Origin: Streptomyces gobiensis | Lineage (GTDB): Bacteria; Actinomycetota; Actinomycetes; Streptomycetales; Streptomycetaceae | Length of the DNA: 64,000 bases | NCBI RefSeq assembly: GCF_021216675.1 | Contig: NZ_CP086120.1 | Coordinates: 3,718,501-3,782,500 of the forward strand | Direction of reading: 5' to 3' | Shown here: positions 54,913-63,605 of the stretch, piece by piece | How the letters are laid out: each line of letters begins with the position of its first letter | Numbering within the stretch: position 1 is the first letter of the stretch | The notes under the pieces: generated by a model | Told to the model about the DNA's origin: nothing | Database searches by the model: none | The model's input: the letters and a program-made list of their open reading frames with translations, nothing else | Program-made: the position numbers and the translations under genes

Positions 54913-56295
54913 ATGTTTGGACTGCGGGGGCAGCGGTATCGCGGCGATGGTGACGCCGCCATGACATTCCAGTGGGGACGCCTCACTCAGGGACAGGTGG
55001 CTGATCCCCCTCCCGGTTCCGCCACCGCGTCCGCACATGATTCCGCGCCCACACTCGCCATCCAGGTCAACGCGCTCCAGGCGCTGTGCCGCCAGGTCTT
55101 CGGCTTCCGGTTGGCGATGATCGCCATCGGCACCCCGACCGCCCTGGCGGGCGCGGCACCCGGGACGCCGTCCTACCTCGTCAGCGCAGCCGTGCTGGTC
55201 ACCTTCATGGGCTCGTACGTCATGTTCCGGGACTGGGAGCGCTTCGGCCCGCTGCTGCTACGGCACCCGTCCTTGCTCGCGATCGACATGTTCTTCGGTG
55301 GCCTCCTCTTAGTGACGGCCACACCGGAGTCCACGCTCGGTTATGTCACGGTCTGCACGCCACTGCTGGCGGGCCTGGTATACGGCTGGCGCGGTGCCGG
55401 CTTCTTCGCCGCCCTCCAAGGCGTCATCGTGGCCATGGTCTACATCGCTGACGCCAAGCTGGACACGTCCTGGGCCAGCGCTTTGCTGCTGCCTGGCTTC
55501 TGCGTTCTGGCCGGCGTCATCGGCGTCACCCTGCGAAATATGATGCTCCGCTTCGGCATCGCCTCCCAGGCCCTCACCGAAGCGCGTGCGCGGCTCGCCG
55601 TGGCTGGCGCGGTAGAGGAAGAACGGGCCCGGCTGGCCCGGGAGATGCATGACTCGGTCGCCAAGACGCTCCACGGTCTGGCGCTGGCTGCGGATGGTCT
55701 CGCTGAATCCGCTGGCCGCATGGACCCCAGGACCGTCAAACACCAGGCTCAGCTTGTCGCTCGCTCCGCGCGCCGCGCCGCCGGCGAATCGCGTGAGCTG
55801 CTGGCTGATCTCCGGCGTGAGTCAGGCCTCGACGGTGGCGTGGACATCGTCAGCGAATTCGAAGCCAGAGCCACTGACTTCGGCAACCGCAGCGGGCTGC
55901 CGACCACCTTCCACCGCCTCAGCCCGGACCCGGTACCCCCAGTTCCGCACGCGGTGGCCCGTCATGCGCTGACCATCGCTTCCGAGGCGATGGACAACGC
56001 CTATCGCCACGCTGACGCCACCCGGGTAGCGGCCGGAATCGGGATCGTGCACGGCAACTTGAGGATGAGCGTCTACGACAACGGAAAGGGGCTGCCGCCG
56101 CACACCTCTCTTGACGACCTTAAGAAGACCGGCCACTTCGGCCTTGTCGGCATGGTCGAGAGAGCCCTGGGCATCGGCGCTCGCATTCGCATTGGCAAGG
56201 GACGCCACGCACTGGGCACCGAAGTGCGCCTGGACCTCCCGAGCTCTGTCTTCCAGCATCCAACGGCATCACCCCACTGCTCCCCACTAGTTTGA
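54913..56295 (+). CDS. NarL-type sensor histidine kinase in the Tad cluster (TTA codon)
   Basis: About 460 residues. Six membrane helices lie between about residues 55 and 220. The HisKA_3 dimer helix is EEERARLAREMHDSVAKTLHG with phospho-acceptor His246. The HATPase region has EAMDNAYRHADAT and YDNGKGLPP and GLVGMVERALGIG. A TTA codon at 55309 (GGLLLVTA) predicts bldA dependence. ATG 54913 has GAGG five bases before; GTG 54907 is possible. Its partner regulator follows 16 bases later. Confidence 0.92.
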   Translation: MFGLRGQRYRGDGDAAMTFQWGRLTQGQVADPPPGSATASAHDSAPTLAIQVNALQALCRQVFGFRLAMIAIGTPTALAGAAPGTPSYLVSAAVLVTFMGSYVMFRDWERFGPLLLRHPSLLAIDMFFGGLLLVTATPESTLGYVTVCTPLLAGLVYGWRGAGFFAALQGVIVAMVYIADAKLDTSWASALLLPGFCVLAGVIGVTLRNMMLRFGIASQALTEARARLAVAGAVEEERARLAREMHDSVAKTLHGLALAADGLAESAGRMDPRTVKHQAQLVARSARRAAGESRELLADLRRESGLDGGVDIVSEFEARATDFGNRSGLPTTFHRLSPDPVPPVPHAVARHALTIASEAMDNAYRHADATRVAAGIGIVHGNLRMSVYDNGKGLPPHTSLDDLKKTGHFGLVGMVERALGIGARIRIGKGRHALGTEVRLDLPSSVFQHPTASPHCSPLV

Positions 56296-56311
56296 GAGGA
56301 GGTCGCGCCCC

Positions 56312-57262
56312 ATGCCCGACAACGCGTCAATGAACTCCCCAGCACCTCAGCACGGGCCCACCCCACCCCCACTCCCCGAACCGGTAGCCGCATCGCCGCT
56401 GAAGGTGGTCGTGGCCGATGACAACCCGGTCGTCCGCGCGGGTCTCACCGCGCTGCTTTCCGGCCGCGACGAGATTCAGGTCGTCGCCGAGGCTGCCGAC
56501 GGCCGCCAGGCGTTCGACGTGGCTCGGCAGCACAGTCCCGACGTCATCCTGCTCGACGTCCGAATGCCGGGCGTGGACGGCTTATCTGCCCTACCGCATC
56601 TGGTCCTTCTCGCACCTGTGCTGATGCTGACGTACAGCCGGGAGAGCGAGGTCGTCCATGAGGCGTTGCGCCTGGGCGCGGGCGGTTACCTGGTACACGG
56701 CGAGTTCACCGCCGACCAGCTCATCGCTGCCGTACGGGATGTCAAGGACGGCAAGGCGCACTTCAGCGCCACCGCTTCCAACACGTTGCTGGCGCAGATG
56801 CGCGGCGGGCCCCCGTCGGCCGGGCTTCATCCGCCCTCCGCCGACCCGAGCGGTGGACAGTACATGGCGTCGGAACCACCATCATCAGGTCACGCACATG
56901 CATACAGCCATCCCGGCCATAACCCCCGCCCGGGTGCGTCGGATCTTCAATCGCTCGTAAGAAGCTCAGCATTGAATCCGCCTCAGTTTCCTACGCACTC
57001 TTCGCAGAGGCAATCTTCTATGGCATCGTCTTCCCGTGAGCAGCAACCGAGGGGAGGGCGGTACGGCCTGAGCAGCCGGGAGGCAGAGATCATGGAACAC
57101 ATCGCAGCCGGGATGTCGAACGCCCAGATCGCCGCCACCTGCTTCGTCGCGGAGAAGACCGTCAAGAATCACATCAACCGCATCTTCACCAAGCTTCAAG
57201 CGGCCAGCCGCAGCGAGGCCATCGCGGTCTGGCTGGGCACAGTCCGAGGGGGGAACGACTGA
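56312..57262 (+). CDS. NarL/LuxR-type response regulator in the Tad cluster (TTA codon)
   Basis: The 316-residue regulator has a receiver domain (residues about 30-150) with acid pocket ADDN, phospho-Asp82 in LLDVRMPG and the TTA codon at 56582 in the next turn (VDGLSALP). A long disordered Ser/Pro/His-rich linker (about 165-245) is much longer than the family norm. The LuxR helix-turn-helix is SSREAEIMEHIAAGMSNAQI plus KTVKNHINRIFTKL. Likely controls the pilus genes themselves. Confidence 0.93.
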   Translation: MPDNASMNSPAPQHGPTPPPLPEPVAASPLKVVVADDNPVVRAGLTALLSGRDEIQVVAEAADGRQAFDVARQHSPDVILLDVRMPGVDGLSALPHLVLLAPVLMLTYSRESEVVHEALRLGAGGYLVHGEFTADQLIAAVRDVKDGKAHFSATASNTLLAQMRGGPPSAGLHPPSADPSGGQYMASEPPSSGHAHAYSHPGHNPRPGASDLQSLVRSSALNPPQFPTHSSQRQSSMASSSREQQPRGGRYGLSSREAEIMEHIAAGMSNAQIAATCFVAEKTVKNHINRIFTKLQAASRSEAIAVWLGTVRGGND

Positions 57263-57498
57263 CATGACCAAGCTGGGGAGCAAGCGGGGCCCCATGCGGG
57301 CGGGCACCGTGGGCTTAGGGACCCAAATCCTGCTATGGGCCCGGGACTGGGCCCGCAGACCCATGCTGGGCACCTCCACTCCGGCGTACGTTTCTCACGT
57401 CGCCAGCGAGACCGGCCAGGAGGAAGCCGGAAGCGCGAACGGCGCAGAGGCTTACGCGTCGGCCGGGCAGCGGTCGGCCGAACTCGGAGGGGTACACC

Positions 57499-57744
57499 AT
57501 GAACGACAAGATGCTGAAGGCCTACGCCAGCACCCGCGTCCACGCCAGCCACTGGGCGAAGACCGGCGTCGAGAAGTTCCAGAAGCGCTACGCACACCCG
57601 TTCGACCGCGGTCAGACCGCCCTGGAGTACCTGGGCATCATCATGGTGGTCGTCGTGATCATCGGCGCGATCGTGGGTACCGGAATCGGCGGCAAGATCA
57701 CCCAGAAGATCAACGAGCAGATCGACAAGATCAAGGCTGGCTGA
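57499..57744 (+). CDS. flp: Flp-family type IVb pilin
   Basis: The 81-residue prepilin has a 38-residue leader ending DRG, then QTALEYLGIIMVVVVIIGAI. Cleavage after Gly38 leaves Glu43 at +5 and Tyr44 at +6, the exact Flp class III pattern; the mature pilin would have 43 residues. GGAGGGG is 6 bases before ATG 57499. The leader is longer than in most Flp pilins. Its stop overlaps the probable start of the next gene. Confidence 0.92.
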   Translation: MNDKMLKAYASTRVHASHWAKTGVEKFQKRYAHPFDRGQTALEYLGIIMVVVVIIGAIVGTGIGGKITQKINEQIDKIKAG

Positions 57745-58379
57745 TCACCCTGACTCGTACAGCTCGCGATCGAGGGCAGGCTTTCCCCATCTACATTGTG
57801 ATGGTGGCGAGCCTGCTCTTTCTCGCGTTCGCTTTCTTCGCTGTGGGTCAGGCATCCGCCACCCGCAACGGGGCTCAGGGTGCGGCCGATGCGGCGGCGC
57901 TGGCGGCTGCCAAGGATGCTCGGGGGCAGCTTCGTAGCGGCTTTATCAACGCCATTGGCAACCCGGCCTCATGGCAGGGCTGGCTGAACGGCCAGGGGTT
58001 CCTCACCGCCTCGGCCTGTTCAGCAGCAGACCGCCTCGCGGATGCCAACGACGCCGACGTCCTCGACTGCGCACGGCAGGACTGGCCGGACCGTGGTTTC
58101 ACTGTGGAGATCGAGACCCGCTACACAGTGGGCCGGTCGGTGATCCCCGGTACGGAGAACAAGAAGGCCACGGCCGAAGCCACGGCCGTGATCGAGCCGC
58201 GCTGTCGCTTCAAGGAGGACGAAGACGCGGACGAGGACGAGGAGAATCCGCGCTTTGAGTTCCGCTGTGATGGCGGCAAGCGCTGGATCATCGATCCAGG
58301 GGACGAGGATTTCGACCCATGGAAGCGGGGGGTCTTGCCCAGCGTGGCCGACCTCTTCTCCGTTCGGCTGGACGACTGA
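57741..58379 (+). CDS. TadG-like pilus-associated protein (non-canonical start likely)
   Basis: In-frame coding from near the pilin stop gives DRGQAFPIYIVMVASLLFLA, then FAVGQASATRNGAQGAADAAALAAAKDARG, the TadG-like N-terminal signature. No ATG, GTG or TTG lies in frame before this motif except far upstream (57363 or earlier); CTG at 57741 overlaps the pilin TGA as CTGA. The next standard start (GTG 57798/ATG 57801) would cut the membrane helix. The C-terminus is Asp/Glu-rich, with two Cys pairs. About 212 residues from CTG. Exact start unresolved. Confidence 0.75.
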   Translation: MITLTRTARDRGQAFPIYIVMVASLLFLAFAFFAVGQASATRNGAQGAADAAALAAAKDARGQLRSGFINAIGNPASWQGWLNGQGFLTASACSAADRLADANDADVLDCARQDWPDRGFTVEIETRYTVGRSVIPGTENKKATAEATAVIEPRCRFKEDEDADEDEENPRFEFRCDGGKRWIIDPGDEDFDPWKRGVLPSVADLFSVRLDD

Positions 58380-58412
58380 TCGAGCGAACGACGAGTAAAG
58401 GAAGCATGCTTT

Positions 58413-58991
58413 ATGAACATTTGGCGCACCAGGAAGGCTCGTAGGGGCGCGGCAGCGCTGGCGATGGCGGTCACTCTGGCGATCGGCGTGTCGGCCTGCG
58501 GTGGTGACGATGACAAGCCCCAGGGCAGCGATGCCTCGGAGCAGTCCAAGGGCGATGGTGGTGGGGAGAAATCAAAGCAGGATGAGCCGGACAAGATCCT
58601 TGCAGAGATCGAGGGCGATGAGGGGATGATCCTCACGATCAATGCCGTCACGCGAGATGCCAGCGGCTTTGTCACGGTCGACGGAAGGGTGAAGAACACC
58701 GGGAAATCGACCTACTACAAGACCACTGAGTGGGGTGGCACCGAGGAGGATCTTAAAGGCGGAGGTCAGTCTGTCGGCGGTGCCACTCTCATCGATAAAG
58801 CGGGTAAGAAGCGCTACTACGCTTTGCGTGACACTGAAGGGCGCTGTCTGTGCACTTCGGGGTTCACCCAGGTGGATCCAGGTAAAGAGATGAAGGTCTT
58901 CATACAGTTCCCGGCGCCGCCCAGCGAAACAAGGGAAGTAGACCTACAGTTTCCGACTTTCAAGACCACTACCCTGAAGATCGAGGGGTGA
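58413..58991 (+). CDS. Lipoprotein in the Tad cluster
   Basis: The 192-residue lipoprotein has signal peptide RRGAAALAMAVTLAIGVSAC with the lipid-bearing Cys in VSAC, then an Asp/Glu/Lys-rich linker and a beta-rich domain with LTINAVTRDASGFVTVDGRV. No enzyme motif. Stop overlaps the OmpA-like start (GTGA), so the two are translated together and probably form a surface complex. Confidence 0.85.
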   Translation: MNIWRTRKARRGAAALAMAVTLAIGVSACGGDDDKPQGSDASEQSKGDGGGEKSKQDEPDKILAEIEGDEGMILTINAVTRDASGFVTVDGRVKNTGKSTYYKTTEWGGTEEDLKGGGQSVGGATLIDKAGKKRYYALRDTEGRCLCTSGFTQVDPGKEMKVFIQFPAPPSETREVDLQFPTFKTTTLKIEG

Positions 58992-59623
58992 GTACCTTGA
59001 CGAACGCCACCCCGATGCCTTTCGCCGCCGCAGTCACCGCCCTCGTGGTTCTTTTCTCGGGCGGTGCCCTAACCGCCACGGCTCATGCGGAAGATGGCCC
59101 GAGTTACCCGCCCGGAACTGAGCCCAACGACAAGGCACCCGTTGAGGTCGATGCCAACCACCCTGGGCTGAAGATGGTGGATGGCGCCAAGCTAGCCGAA
59201 CCGAAGGTGCTCGACATCAAGATGATCGTGGAGGACGAGGACGGGGAGGAGGTCAAGGAGGAGTCCAATCAGGAGGTCAAGTTCCGTCTCCAATCCGAGG
59301 TTCTCTTCGGCAAGGACAGCGCCAAGCTGAACTCCAAGTCCCACGCCCGCATCAAGGAGATCGCCGAGGAAATCAACAAGCAGAACGCCTCGGAGGTCCG
59401 GGTCTTCGGTTTCACCGACAATCTCGGTTCGTACGAGCATGGCATGAAGCTCTCGAACAACCGGGCCAAGGCGGTCCACACAGAGCTCGTGAAGTCCATC
59501 GAAGGCAGCCCCACGTATCAAGTCAGGGGCTACAGCGAGGACTACCCAGTGGCCGACAACTCCACCGAAGAGGGCCGGAAGAAGAATCGCCGCGTGGAGA
59601 TTTCCTTTCCCCGTGGTGAGTAG
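58988..59623 (+). CDS. OmpA-like peptidoglycan-binding protein
   Basis: The 211-residue secreted protein has a signal peptide (MPFAAAVTALVVLFSGGALTATAHA) and a C-terminal OmpA domain. The latter contains EVLFGKDSAKLNSKSHARI, VFGFTDNLGSYEHG, LSNNRAKAV and the closing KKNRRVEISF, the meso-DAP/peptidoglycan binding fold. GTG 58988 overlaps the lipoprotein stop. It would fix the pilus system to the cell wall. Confidence 0.9.
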   Translation: MSTLTNATPMPFAAAVTALVVLFSGGALTATAHAEDGPSYPPGTEPNDKAPVEVDANHPGLKMVDGAKLAEPKVLDIKMIVEDEDGEEVKEESNQEVKFRLQSEVLFGKDSAKLNSKSHARIKEIAEEINKQNASEVRVFGFTDNLGSYEHGMKLSNNRAKAVHTELVKSIEGSPTYQVRGYSEDYPVADNSTEEGRKKNRRVEISFPRGE

Positions 59624-59751
59624 CCGGTGAGACGCCAACCTTCGCGCCTGTCTCCCCTGACTGGTTGGGGGCCCCGGACGGAGGCCACATCGCGTATGTC
59701 CCGTTACCGCCACCAGAGCGCACATTTACGAGCACATGGGAGCACCACGAC

Positions 59752-60522
59752 ATGAAGACACGCAGGGCGCGCCTCCTCCCCGTCGCCGCTTCCGTACTCG
59801 CGCTGGGCCTTGTGTCCGCCTGCGGCGGGTCGGGTTCCGGGGACGGGAACACCTCGGGCGATGCGAAGAACGACAAGGTGTCCTCGGCCCCGACAAAGGA
59901 GTCAGCCGCACCGGACGAAGACAGCCAAGCCGCACCGGCGAAGGCGTTGTCCGAGGGAGAGTTGAACAAGGCCGCACTCGCCACCGCGGATGTGTCGGGC
60001 TTCACCGTCAAGACGCCATCCAAGGAGGAAGTCTCCGGGGCGGGGGAGGAGAAGGCCAAGTCCCCTGAGTGCCAGCCGATCGCATCGGTAATCGGTGGTG
60101 TGCCGCAGCCCGAACCGAATGGGCTCGTCTACCGGCAGCTGTTGAGCACGTCCGAGGACGAAGACGCCGGCGGGCTGATTCTCTTCGAGATGCTGGCCGC
60201 TTATGAGCAGCGGTCCGCCGAGCGAATGCTGGGCGATCTACGCAAGGCCATGAAGGCATGTTCAGGCGGCTTCAGCACCACCAGTGCAGGCGAAACTAAC
60301 AGGTACACCACGGTGAGGGAGCTCACCGCGCCTACCGGCGCGGATGACGCCCTGGCCTACGAGGTGGTTGGTGACCTCGAGGGCGACAAGGTTCCGTTGC
60401 TGTTCAACGTGGTTCGTTCGGGATCCACGGTGGCCATCTTCTACTCCATGAATCTCATGGATTCCTCCAAGGCCGAAGTCCCTAAAGCCGTGGTCACCGC
60501 CCAGATCAACAAGCTGAAGTAG
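59752..60522 (+). CDS. Second lipoprotein at the end of the Tad cluster
   Basis: The 256-residue lipoprotein has signal peptide KTRRARLLPVAASVLALGLVSAC, Cys in VSAC, a Gly/Ser/Asp linker to about residue 75, then an alpha/beta domain (MLGDLRKAMKACSGGF, VPLLFNVVRSGSTVAIFYSM) resembling solute-sensing lipoproteins (sensor-domain type). ATG 59752 has GGGAG 9 bases before. Role in the pilus system inferred only from position. Confidence 0.85.
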   Translation: MKTRRARLLPVAASVLALGLVSACGGSGSGDGNTSGDAKNDKVSSAPTKESAAPDEDSQAAPAKALSEGELNKAALATADVSGFTVKTPSKEEVSGAGEEKAKSPECQPIASVIGGVPQPEPNGLVYRQLLSTSEDEDAGGLILFEMLAAYEQRSAERMLGDLRKAMKACSGGFSTTSAGETNRYTTVRELTAPTGADDALAYEVVGDLEGDKVPLLFNVVRSGSTVAIFYSMNLMDSSKAEVPKAVVTAQINKLK

Positions 60523-60823
60523 CGGCATGGCATGGTCGGCCATGTGTCGCTGAGCCGAGGTTGTTCCCGCGCTGACGTTGACAAGGCTTCGGAGTGTCCC
60601 AGGAACACGGTGCCGACGCCTCCTCTCCGCCCCGGTGGTCACTCCTCGCCCTCGTATACTCTCTTTGAGTAATCCCTTGCAGTAGTGCTCGCTGTGCCGC
60701 GTCGGCCTCGCGCGGCAACTTGCCTACTGCGGAGAGGAATTCCCCTGCGTCGCAGGCCTGTTGGGCCTCACATTGGGCCCTGGGGCCCATGCGTCAGTCT
60801 GGTAATCCGACTAACCTCGCCGC
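60523..60823. promoter_or_regulatory. Intergenic region between the Tad cluster and the toxin locus
   Basis: 300 bases. TTGACA at 60578-60583 and TATACT at 60655-60660 are promoter-like hexamers but not correctly spaced with each other. No gene is supported. The toxin gene probably has its own promoter here. Confidence 0.4.
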
Positions 60824-62812
60824 ATGGCTGGACACATACCCTCCCCGCGTCGGGTGGCGATGCCAAGCGCCCTGGTTGCGGCCAGAGTTGCGCTTTTTCT
60901 CTTGCTCGTATTGGCGTTCATCGATGCCTCGGGCAGTAACGCGGGCTGGGGGATGGTGTCCGCTCTGGCTCCAGGTGTGTCCGGAGCGCTACTCGCTGGT
61001 GGGATGCGGGTGGCACGCCGATGGGCGTGGTTAGGAGCGTACGTACTTCAAGGATTGGTGCTCGTCCAGGCACTGAATAACACGCGGGATGGTGTGTGGT
61101 GGGGGCCTGTTCAGCTTGTGCTGCCGCTGCTGGTTATCGTGCTGCTCTCGTTGCCGCAGGCACGGGCGTGGTTTGCCCTGCCGCGGGGCCGCCGGGCACG
61201 GCGGGCACGGGTGTCACCGGGTCGAATGTTCCAGTTGCGTCATCTGGAGCGTGGCCAGACGGCGCCAGAGTATGTCGGTCTGGTGCTTGTGGTGGTGGCG
61301 ATCGTCGGTGGTCTCGTGGCTGTCGGGGTCGGGACGGAGATCACCAGCAAGATCAGCACCCAGATCTGCAAGCTGACGGGTGGCGGTGACTGCGGCGATT
61401 CGGGTGGCGGTGCGGACAAGCCTGTTGCCGACGGATCGAAGACCGGTGATGACCCGGACGAGGGCCCTGTACAGGCGAAGTCGCCGGAGGAAAAGGAGTA
61501 CGAAGCCGCTAAGAAGGCCGTAGAGGATCTTGAGAAGGCGCTGGAGGCCGATAAGGAGAAGGCCAAGGAGGCCGCCAAGGCGCTGATGAAGATCCTCGCG
61601 GATGAGTTAGGGATCACGGCGGGTCTCGACTGTCTCTTGGAAGGGGACGCATCCGCATGCGGCGAGACGATCCTCAATATCCTGACGAGCTTGGTCGGTG
61701 GCGCGGTCGGGAAGCTGGCGGCGAAGTACGGGGCACCGTGGAAATGGAAGCAAGCCGCAGAGCTCGTCAAGAAGATCAAGAAGCACGGCGGTGATGTCGC
61801 CACCGGGCTCAAGGGGATCATTGACAAGTCCTCGAAGTTGAAGAAGGCGCGGCAGCGGCTCAAGAAGGCCGAGGGCGCGTGTAATCACAGCTTCTTGCCG
61901 GGCACCCCAGTTCTGCTGGCAGATGGCAGGCGCCCCGCGATCGAGGACGTGCGGGTCGGAGACCTGGTCACCGTCACCGATCCGAAACGCGGTTTGACCA
62001 CCACGCGACCCGTCGCTGGCACGATCACGACCGAGGATGACAAGGACTTCACCCGTCTTACGGTCCGGGTGGGCGGTCGCACGACGGTGATCACCTCCAC
62101 CGATACGCATCCGTTCTGGCTGAACGACCAGAAACGCTGGGTCGAGGCCAGTGACATCCGTGCTGGTGCCGAGCTGCGCACGCCGCAGGGAAACTCGCTG
62201 CCGGTCGTGAAGGTCAGCCAGTACGAAAAGCTGCAACGTACCCATGACCTGTCCATCGAGGACATCCAGACGTACTACGTCGAGCTGGGCGGCTCAGCAG
62301 CCCTCGTCCACAACTGCCCGGCCAAGAACCCGAACGACCCTAAGAACTGGAAAAAGCCTTCCTGGAACAAGGACCTCAAGAACCCGAAGGTCGGCGACAA
62401 GGATGGGGGAAACGGTGCGTGGGGTTCGAGGGACCGCAACCCGCCGTCCACACCGAAGAACGAGGCTTGGCTGCGTTACCAAGAGCAAATATCCGGAGTG
62501 AAGCGGGGCAAAGAGTACATTGTGAAGAGCCCAGATGGGGGACGCCCCGTCGAGTTCGATGGCTGGGACTCTAAGCGTGGGACGTTCCTGGAGGCGAAGA
62601 ACGGTTACGGCGGCCAGGTCTCGAAGGCTGGGAAGCTCAACAAGTCCACGGCCGACACCTTCGCGAAGGAGGCCAGGCGACAGATCCGCGCGGCTGACGG
62701 CAAGCCGGTGGAGTGGCACTTTTCGAACCCGGAGGCAACGAAGGCCGCCAAGAAGTTCTTCCGCGACGAGGGTATAAACGTCAAGGTGATCCATACGCCG
62801 GTGAAGAAATAG
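60824..62812 (+). CDS. Pilin-like/Hint/REase-fold polymorphic toxin
   Basis: The 662-residue protein has, in order: four membrane helices (about residues 18-118); a basic stretch; an Flp-type cleavage motif RGQTAPEYVG (Gly144, then Glu149 at +5 and Tyr150 at +6) with a hydrophobic helix to about 173; a charged coiled-coil region (about 215-260); a Hint autoprotease (Cys353 at GACNHSFLPGTPV, ending VHNC with Asn497-Cys498); and a C-terminal toxin of about 165 residues. The toxin has EFDG (Asp579) and EAK (Glu590, Lys592), the restriction-endonuclease-fold triad, and resembles Tox-REase-5. Two TTA codons (61031, 61607). No clear ribosome site before ATG 60824; ATG 60860 is an alternative. Confidence 0.85.
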   Translation: MAGHIPSPRRVAMPSALVAARVALFLLLVLAFIDASGSNAGWGMVSALAPGVSGALLAGGMRVARRWAWLGAYVLQGLVLVQALNNTRDGVWWGPVQLVLPLLVIVLLSLPQARAWFALPRGRRARRARVSPGRMFQLRHLERGQTAPEYVGLVLVVVAIVGGLVAVGVGTEITSKISTQICKLTGGGDCGDSGGGADKPVADGSKTGDDPDEGPVQAKSPEEKEYEAAKKAVEDLEKALEADKEKAKEAAKALMKILADELGITAGLDCLLEGDASACGETILNILTSLVGGAVGKLAAKYGAPWKWKQAAELVKKIKKHGGDVATGLKGIIDKSSKLKKARQRLKKAEGACNHSFLPGTPVLLADGRRPAIEDVRVGDLVTVTDPKRGLTTTRPVAGTITTEDDKDFTRLTVRVGGRTTVITSTDTHPFWLNDQKRWVEASDIRAGAELRTPQGNSLPVVKVSQYEKLQRTHDLSIEDIQTYYVELGGSAALVHNCPAKNPNDPKNWKKPSWNKDLKNPKVGDKDGGNGAWGSRDRNPPSTPKNEAWLRYQEQISGVKRGKEYIVKSPDGGRPVEFDGWDSKRGTFLEAKNGYGGQVSKAGKLNKSTADTFAKEARRQIRAADGKPVEWHFSNPEATKAAKKFFRDEGINVKVIHTPVKK

Positions 62813-62825
62813 GAGCGGAGACGCC

Positions 62826-63554
62826 ATGTTGGACTTGGTGGTGCGTGGGTTCTGGGGGCCGCGGTCTGAGGGCCCTCTCGAGCTCGCTGAACGTTGGCTT
62901 GCGTTCCTGGAGAGGCTTCGGAAGCTTGATCCGGACACCTTCTGCGGCTGGCGTGAGGTGGCGGAGTCGGATGCCAAGGCTCCGGCCACCGCACTCGACC
63001 CGGTCGCGTTGGCTGCGTACATCACAGCAGCGAACCCTGAGCCCGACGCCCAGCAAATCGGATACCGGGCCACTGTGTGGACGCGGCAGGAGGGGCGACC
63101 CGAAGTCACCGTGAAGGTTACCGGAGGCGGGACCGCCGATAACGTTCCACAGAGTGTGGTGGTGAACCTGGAATTGATGGATGAGGACCACGAGGCACCA
63201 CAAGCACGTCTTCTTCCAGAGGCGCTGGTCGCTCTCGCGGATGTGTGGGACGTCGACTGGGGGGACTTCTATGACGACGACCTTATGGATGCCGTGGAGG
63301 AAGCGTACGACCTGTCGAATTCCAGTCCGCGCTGCGGCCGGGCCGTGTATCTCTCCAGCGGCCGGAAGGCACTAGCCCCCGAGGACCTTCCCGGTCGGCG
63401 ACTCGCCACCGGCCATGGCGGGGTGGTCATCGATTTGAGCGGGCCGAAGGGTGAGGCGCCGGTGACCGATACGGTGATCGCTGTGAACGGAGCGCTGCGC
63501 AACTCTGGAGCGCTGGAGGAGCTACCATATCCTATGGACCGGCCCAAGCTATGA
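62826..63554 (+). CDS. Probable Imm52-family immunity protein
   Basis: The 242-residue soluble acidic protein starts 13 bases after the toxin stop with GGAGCGGAGACGCC as ribosome site. It begins MLDLVVRGFWGPRSEGPLEL and has LADVWDVDWGDFYDDDLM. Position directly behind a Tox-REase-5-like toxin, and general character, fit an Imm52-type immunity protein; the family name is a recollection and unverified. No membrane segments, as expected for a cytoplasmic nuclease inhibitor. Confidence 0.75.
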   Translation: MLDLVVRGFWGPRSEGPLELAERWLAFLERLRKLDPDTFCGWREVAESDAKAPATALDPVALAAYITAANPEPDAQQIGYRATVWTRQEGRPEVTVKVTGGGTADNVPQSVVVNLELMDEDHEAPQARLLPEALVALADVWDVDWGDFYDDDLMDAVEEAYDLSNSSPRCGRAVYLSSGRKALAPEDLPGRRLATGHGGVVIDLSGPKGEAPVTDTVIAVNGALRNSGALEELPYPMDRPKL

Positions 63555-63605
63555 GGTGGCCGGATGCCCGCGAACCCTCCAACGCGTGCGCGGAAGAGTC
63601 CTGTC

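Noticed and set aside
57264..58379. One 371-residue gene instead of pilin plus TadG-like protein
   Set aside because: The middle part is an Arg/His/Asp-rich shadow of the pilin frame without any domain character; the pilin has a strong ribosome site and an exact Flp motif.
60578..60660. TTGACA ... TATACT as one promoter for the toxin gene
   Set aside because: The hexamers are about 70 bases apart, far from the usual 16-19 base spacer.
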